Source of the DNA: an uncultured Eubacteriales bacterium
GTDB lineage: Bacteria; Bacillota; Clostridia; Oscillospirales; Oscillospiraceae
Length of the DNA stretch: 9,829 nt
Assembly: GCA_900556935.1 (NCBI GenBank)
Contig: USQL01000082.1
Coordinates: 1 to 9,829 of the forward strand
Direction of reading: 5' to 3'
Shown here: positions 5,653 through 9,829 of the stretch, one piece after another
Numbering within the stretch: the stretch's first letter is position 1
How the letters are laid out: every line of letters begins with the position of its first letter
Made by a program: the position numbers and the translations under genes
Notes under the pieces: model-generated
The model's input: only the letters and a program-made list of their open reading frames with translations
Told to the model about the DNA's origin: nothing
Database searches by the model: none

Positions 5653-6690
5653 ATGAAGCTATTGGCTGACAAGGACATTAAGTGTTTTTTTCTCGGGGTT
5701 ATCTGCGTGATGACTGCATTCCTCCTGCTGTCCCAGATGGCAGTCTGGGTGCAGTTTGGCACATTCTCCCTTCCGCTGTTTCTGCTTTTTCTGCTGGCGG
5801 CAGGTGGCGTGTTTGCTGTTTGCTTCCGGTATATCCACAAGCGGAACAAAATCTTGGAAAGGGCTGCGGCGCAGATTCGTTCCTATCTTGACGGAAACAC
5901 GGATGCCCGGATTGACTGCGATGAGGAAGGGGAATTGTACCATCTGTTTCACTGCGTCAACACATTGGCAGCGGTGTTAAACGCCCATGCTGCCAATGAA
6001 AACCGGGAAAAGGAATTTCTGAAAAACACCATATCTGACATTTCCCATCAGCTGAAAACGCCCCTTGCCGCTCTGAACATTTACAACGGACTGCTGCAAG
6101 GGGAAGCGGAGGGGCACCCTGCCGTCAAAGAATTCTCAGAGTTATCTGAGCAGGAGCTGGATCGGATTGAGACGTTGGTGCAAAGTCTGCTGAAGATTAC
6201 AAAGCTGGATGCCGGCTCCATCGTCATTGAAAAGCATCCTGAAAATGTGGCGGAACTGCTGCGGGATGTGGAGCTGCATTTTGCCTATCGTGCAAAGCAG
6301 GAGCAAAAGGAGATTGTTCTGTCCGGGGAGGATGACATCTGGCTTTCCTGTGACCGGGATTGGATGCTGGAAGCCATTGACAACCTGGTAAAAAACGCCC
6401 TCGACCATACGGCGCAAGGGGGCATCATTCAAATGGAGTGGCGTCAACTGCCGTCTGCGGTTCAGATTCTCGTCAAGGACAACGGCAGCGGGGTTCACCC
6501 GGAGGATCTGCACCATATTTTCAAACGCTTCTACCGCAGCCGCTTTTCCCAGGACACCCAGGGCATCGGGCTGGGTCTGCCCCTTGCAAAAGCGATTATC
6601 GAAGCCCATAACGGCACGATTACCGTGGACAGCGAATTGGAAATGGGAACCACATTTACAATCAGCTTCCGAATTCCTACAGAATTGTAG
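5653..6690 (+). CDS. Sensor histidine kinase, VanS/BceS-like with minimal sensor loop
   Basis: A 345-residue membrane kinase. Two membrane segments (about 11-33 and 38-58) are separated by only a few residues, so there is almost no extracytoplasmic sensor. This is the layout of intramembrane-sensing kinases that read an ABC transporter directly. A HAMP-like linker (60-115) leads to the H-box SDISHQLKTPLAAL (His132), the N-box DNLVKNALDH (Asn248), and the G-boxes VKDNGSGVHPED and GIGLGLPLAKAI. ATG 5653 has TGAGGTGG just upstream, overlapping the regulator's stop region; the frame opens earlier at 5626 inside the regulator, which I reject. It should phosphorylate the upstream regulator. The transporter downstream is the likely input, by analogy with Bce systems. 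Enzyme class certain; signal inferred. Confidence 0.93.
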   Translation: MKLLADKDIKCFFLGVICVMTAFLLLSQMAVWVQFGTFSLPLFLLFLLAAGGVFAVCFRYIHKRNKILERAAAQIRSYLDGNTDARIDCDEEGELYHLFHCVNTLAAVLNAHAANENREKEFLKNTISDISHQLKTPLAALNIYNGLLQGEAEGHPAVKEFSELSEQELDRIETLVQSLLKITKLDAGSIVIEKHPENVAELLRDVELHFAYRAKQEQKEIVLSGEDDIWLSCDRDWMLEAIDNLVKNALDHTAQGGIIQMEWRQLPSAVQILVKDNGSGVHPEDLHHIFKRFYRSRFSQDTQGIGLGLPLAKAIIEAHNGTITVDSELEMGTTFTISFRIPTEL

Positions 6691-6695
6691 AATTC
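6671..6695. other. Stem-loop spanning the kinase stop codon
   Basis: gaattcctaca (6671-6681) pairs with tgtagaattc (6686-6695) with one bulged base, around the loop gaat. No T-run follows. It could partly separate the two-component genes from the transporter genes or mark an RNA processing point. Confidence 0.4.
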
Positions 6696-6697
6696 CC

Positions 6698-6729
6698 GTA
6701 ATGCTGCTGTAAGGTGCGGCTGGTATACT
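6698..6729 (+). promoter_or_regulatory. Transporter promoter with 11-base-period direct repeat
   Basis: An extended -10, TGG followed by TATACT (6724-6729), lies 36 bases before the ATPase ATG. The -35 region is poor, which suggests activator dependence. In its place stand two half-sites in tandem, gtaatgctgct (6698-6708) and gtaaggtgcgg (6709-6719), matching as GTAA[T/G]G with an 11-base period. OmpR/PhoB-type regulators bind repeats of this spacing overlapping a weak -35, so the regulator at 4958-5644 is the likely activator (inference). Confidence 0.55.
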
Positions 6730-6765
6730 TTCGGTACAATCCAATTTTGAAAGAGGTGCTTATAC

Positions 6766-7449
6766 ATGGATTTATTGGAAGTCCAGTCCCTTTCCAAAAC
6801 CTACGGCAGCGGCGAGACGGCGGTACACGCCCTGAAAAATGTCAGATTTTCCGTCCCCAAAGGCGAATTTGTAGCGGTGGTTGGCGAATCCGGCTCCGGC
6901 AAAAGTACGCTTCTCAACATGATCGGCGCGCTGGACACCCCCACATCAGGCAAGGTCATCATCGACGGCAAGGATATCTTCTCCATGAATGACCGAAAGC
7001 TCACCGTGTTCCGCCGCCGGAATATTGGCTTCATCTTTCAGGCCTTCAACCTTGTGCCGGAGCTTACCGTGGAGCAGAATATCATCTTCCCCATGCTGCT
7101 GGACTATCAGAAGCCGGACAAGAAGTATCTGGAAGAACTGCTTTCCGTTCTGAATCTGAAAGAGCGGCGGAATCACCTTCCGGGCCAGCTTTCCGGCGGT
7201 CAGCAGCAGCGGGTCGCCATTGGTCGTGCGCTGATCACCCGCCCATCCCTGATTCTTGCCGACGAACCAACCGGGAATCTGGACAGCCGGAACAGCAGCG
7301 AGGTCATTGCCCTTCTGAAAGAGGCATCGAAAAAATACGAGCAGACCATCATCATGATTACCCATAACCGCAGCATTGCCCAGACCGCGGACAGGGTGCT
7401 ACAGGTCTCCGACGGTATCCTAACGGATTTCGGGAGGTGCCGGGAATGA
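6766..7449 (+). CDS. ABC transporter ATP-binding protein (MacB/LolD/BceA-like)
   Basis: A 227-residue ATPase of the family that drives FtsX-type permeases. It shows Walker A GESGSGKST (40-48), the Q-loop with Gln92 in FQAFNL, signature LSGGQQQRVAIGRAL (142-156), Walker B LILADEPTGNLD with Glu167, and H-loop His200 in MITHN. All catalytic parts are intact and the length is standard. The TGNLD ending of the Walker B region is typical of the LolD/MacB/BceA group. ATG 6766 has AAGAGGTG 7 bases upstream. Its stop overlaps the permease ATG (ATGA), so the two are made together. Such pairs couple ATP hydrolysis to mechanical work on peptides, lipoproteins or lipid-linked substrates at the membrane; the actual substrate cannot be read from the sequence. 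Confidence 0.96.
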   Translation: MDLLEVQSLSKTYGSGETAVHALKNVRFSVPKGEFVAVVGESGSGKSTLLNMIGALDTPTSGKVIIDGKDIFSMNDRKLTVFRRRNIGFIFQAFNLVPELTVEQNIIFPMLLDYQKPDKKYLEELLSVLNLKERRNHLPGQLSGGQQQRVAIGRALITRPSLILADEPTGNLDSRNSSEVIALLKEASKKYEQTIIMITHNRSIAQTADRVLQVSDGILTDFGRCRE

Positions 7450-9770
7450 AAAGCTATTTAAGCCTGATTCCCATTTCCGCAAAGGTGCGGAAACGGCAGA
7501 ATCGCATGACGGTTTTCTGTATTCTCATTGCGGTTTTTCTGGTCACCTCGGTATTCTCCATGGCAGATATGGGAATCCGCATGGAAAAACAGCACGCCAT
7601 TGACCAGCACGGAAACTGGCATTTTATGCTCCATGGCATCCCGGAGGAAGCTGTCGCAGGGATTGCCCGGCAGCGCGGTGTTGCCGCAGCAGCTCGTTAT
7701 GACGCAGTCAATTATAAAATCGATGAGGAATACTACCTCGGCAGCAACAAGCTGTGTATCTGCGGTGCGGACAAGGCCTTCGTCACAGAAATTTTTGATT
7801 ATATTACCCAGGGGAGATTCCCCGAGAAACCGGGTGAGATCCTGTTGACGGAAAATGCCGCAAGGATTTATGGCTATTCCATCGGAGATATCGTGACTGC
7901 CAGAACACCAACCGGAAATCTGGAATTTACCGTCTGCGGCTTCATGGCGGAGGGCAGCTCCCTGCGATACGATGCGGTGGTGGCACTTATGCCATACGAT
8001 GCCTTCTGCGAACAATTCGGATGCGGCGATACAGCCTATTACATCCAGCTTCGGGACGGCGTCAATGCCCGGCAGTTCATTGCCGATGTCAAAGAACAAT
8101 ACGACTGCATGGAAGAACAGCTTTCGGAAAATACCGCCCTGCTGGGCATCACCGGCTACAGCAGTAATGCCTTTATGGGTGGGCTGTATTTGGTTGCCTT
8201 CGTGCTGTTCTTACTGGTTCTCTTTGCAGGGGTGCTGATGATCGCAGGCAGCATCAACAGCAGTGTCGCCCAGCGCACCCAGTTTTTCGGGATGCTGCGA
8301 TGCATTGGCGCGAGCCAGAAACAGATTCTGCACCTGGTGCGGCTGGAAGCCCTGCAATGGTGTTCTACGGCAGTTCCCATCGGCGTTGGGCTGGGAATTG
8401 CGGTCACATGGGCATTGTGCGCCGTATTGCGGTACGCGGTTGCCGGGGAGTTTCTCACGATCCCACTGTTTGCTGTCAGTCCCATTGGAATTGGGTTCGG
8501 CGCGGCTACTGGTGTTCTCTCGGTGCTACTGGCTGCCCGTGCACCTGCAAAAAGGGCAGCAAAAGTATCCCCTATGGCTGCCGTCCGTGGAATCCATGAA
8601 AACGGCGGCGCAGCGGCACACGTTGTCCCTGCCCCGGTACGCCGGATTGATGCCGCACTGGGCGTCTGTCACGCGACGGGCAGCAAAAAGACGCTGATTC
8701 TGATGACCGTCTCCTTTGCCCTCAGCATTCTCCTGTTTCTTTCGTTTTCCGTTCTGATTGGCTTTGTGCACCACGCTCTGACGCCACTGCGGCCCTATGC
8801 GCCCGATCTTTCCATTATGCACAATGCGCAAGCCAACGCCATCGACACTGCGCTTGTGGAGCAAATCAGGGAAGTACCCGGCGTAAAGCGCGTCTTTGGG
8901 CGGAGCTTCATGGGGAAGGTAGCAGTTCAAGGCCAGCAGAGTCTTACCACCGTTGACATCATCTCCTATGAGCAGCTTCAACTGGATTGGGCGAAGCAGG
9001 ATGTGGTAGCGGGGGACATCCGAAAGCTGTCACAGGATGGGAATTATGTGATGACCGTTTTTGATAAGGATAGTTCTTTATCGGAACCGCTGGCGGTTGG
9101 AGATCGATTTTGGCTCAACGGCAGTGAGGTCGAGGTTGCCTGCATTCTCTCGGACAGCCCCTTTGACAGCGATGGTACGCCCACAATCCTCTGCAATGAG
9201 CAAACCTTCGCCCGGCTTTTTGGAGCTCAGGGGTATGCGGTGATCGACATCCAGACCACCGATGCTTTTACCGACCGGGATGTAGAGGCTATCCGCGCTT
9301 TGGCAGGAGACGGCGTCAGTCTTTCCGACCGTCGAAGCAGCAACCGGGAAGTAACGGCGACCTACTGGGCATTTTCCATTCTGGTTTATGGCTTTTTGAC
9401 CATTGTCGCCATGATCACGGTGTTCCATATCATGAACAGCATCTCCATGAGCGTATCTGCCAGAATCCGGGAATACGGCGCAATGCGGGCTGTGGGGATG
9501 GATAAATGGCAGCTTGCTCGTATGATTGCCATCGAGGCTCTGACCTATGCGTTTTCAGGTTGTCTTGTGGGCTGCGCCGCGGGAATTCCGCTGCACCGCT
9601 TCCTCTTCCAGAAGATGATTTCTGACTATTGGGGAGAATTATGGTGTTTGCCCATCATGCCCCTTATGGTGGTGCTGGTTCTTGTTTTGTTCACGGCCCT
9701 GTTCGCTGTCATGGCTCCCGCAAAACGCATTTGTAATATGCCAATTACCGAAACTATCAATGAATTATAA
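7446..9770 (+). CDS. Double FtsX-domain ABC transporter permease
   Basis: A 774-residue membrane protein with eight predicted membrane segments in two similar halves. TM1 (about 21-40) is followed by an extracytoplasmic MacB-type domain (41-243) and TM2-TM4 (about 244-268, 303-328, 343-366). TM5 (416-440) is followed by a second extracytoplasmic domain (441-638) and TM6-TM8 (640-663, 697-720, 735-757). FtsX signatures include FFGMLRCIGASQKQI after TM2, MAAVRG after TM4, REYGAMRAVGMDKWQL after TM6 and ITETINEL at the end. The frame opens at a GTG (7437), but GGGAGGTG (7432-7439) is the ribosome site for ATG 7446, which overlaps the ATPase stop. It differs from BceB permeases, which have ten segments and one large loop. 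Association with the kinase-regulator pair suggests sensing or removal of an antimicrobial peptide or other envelope stress (inferred). Confidence 0.93.
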   Translation: MKSYLSLIPISAKVRKRQNRMTVFCILIAVFLVTSVFSMADMGIRMEKQHAIDQHGNWHFMLHGIPEEAVAGIARQRGVAAAARYDAVNYKIDEEYYLGSNKLCICGADKAFVTEIFDYITQGRFPEKPGEILLTENAARIYGYSIGDIVTARTPTGNLEFTVCGFMAEGSSLRYDAVVALMPYDAFCEQFGCGDTAYYIQLRDGVNARQFIADVKEQYDCMEEQLSENTALLGITGYSSNAFMGGLYLVAFVLFLLVLFAGVLMIAGSINSSVAQRTQFFGMLRCIGASQKQILHLVRLEALQWCSTAVPIGVGLGIAVTWALCAVLRYAVAGEFLTIPLFAVSPIGIGFGAATGVLSVLLAARAPAKRAAKVSPMAAVRGIHENGGAAAHVVPAPVRRIDAALGVCHATGSKKTLILMTVSFALSILLFLSFSVLIGFVHHALTPLRPYAPDLSIMHNAQANAIDTALVEQIREVPGVKRVFGRSFMGKVAVQGQQSLTTVDIISYEQLQLDWAKQDVVAGDIRKLSQDGNYVMTVFDKDSSLSEPLAVGDRFWLNGSEVEVACILSDSPFDSDGTPTILCNEQTFARLFGAQGYAVIDIQTTDAFTDRDVEAIRALAGDGVSLSDRRSSNREVTATYWAFSILVYGFLTIVAMITVFHIMNSISMSVSARIREYGAMRAVGMDKWQLARMIAIEALTYAFSGCLVGCAAGIPLHRFLFQKMISDYWGELWCLPIMPLMVVLVLVLFTALFAVMAPAKRICNMPITETINEL

Positions 9771-9776
9771 CAAATG

Positions 9777-9829
9777 GGGCTGTTAGAAAACAACCTGTCA
9801 TTGCGAACCAGTGCGCACACTGGTGTGGC
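9777..9829 (+). repeat. Dispersed repeat, copy 2 (cut by window end)
   Basis: It starts with the same gggctgttagaaa as 725-737, then CTGTCATTGCGAACC. A small hairpin follows, accagtg (9807-9813) with cactggt (9818-9824) around cgca. CATTGCGAA...GTGGC strings of this kind are common intergenic repeats in gut Clostridia (general knowledge, not searched). In RNA the hairpin may also serve as a 3' end for the permease transcript. The right end lies beyond the window. Confidence 0.55.

Noticed and set aside
9807..9824. CRISPR-like repeat at the window end
   Set aside because: Only one short hairpin is present, with no regularly spaced copies.

Overview
The window looks like a chromosomal accessory region of a gut-type Clostridia (Eubacteriales, Oscillospiraceae- or Lachnospiraceae-like). 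This inference rests on clustered FctA/Spy0128-like pilins with a class B sortase, moderately high G+C, strong AGGAGG-type ribosome binding sites, an Agr-type LytTR two-component pair and an OmpR two-component/FtsX ABC module. No rRNA, tRNA, CRISPR array or transposase is visible.

Layout. (1) 1-2285, plus strand: the 3' end of a large surface pilin with a VDTGV sorting signal, a 213-base gap carrying a GC-rich inverted repeat, a class B sortase (925-1680), and a small pilin-like protein with an IPKTAD signal (1677-2285) that overlaps the sortase by ATGA. A long hairpin (2289-2339) separates this operon from the convergent genes. (2) 2345-4666, minus strand, in transcription order: an AgrC-like histidine kinase that seems to have lost its N-terminal sensor half (4666-3782), a LytTR response regulator (3792-3058), then a RelB/DinJ antitoxin and a ParE/RelE toxin (2979-2345) with their own near-consensus promoter and embedded palindrome. 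(3) 4667-4957: a divergent intergenic region of 291 bases dense in tandem and inverted repeats, with a bidirectional-type terminator and the promoter of the next operon. (4) 4958-9770, plus strand: OmpR-family regulator, VanS/BceS-like kinase with a tiny extracytoplasmic loop, ABC ATPase and a large double-FtsX permease. The last two genes have a separate promoter with an 11-base-period direct repeat, a plausible target of the regulator. The window ends in a dispersed repeat whose left edge also occurs after the first pilin gene.

How the genes work together (inference): the first block builds sortase-anchored surface fibres. The last block is a self-contained sense-and-respond unit in which the kinase probably reads the transporter and the regulator raises transporter expression, as in Bce-like peptide detoxification modules. 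The Agr-like pair has no AgrB/AgrD partner in the window and its kinase has only about two membrane segments, so its signal is unknown. I see no clearly new system. The most unusual items are the headless kinase next to a repeat-rich junction, the small pilin that lacks expected isopeptide residues, and the paired repeat borders behind stop codons.
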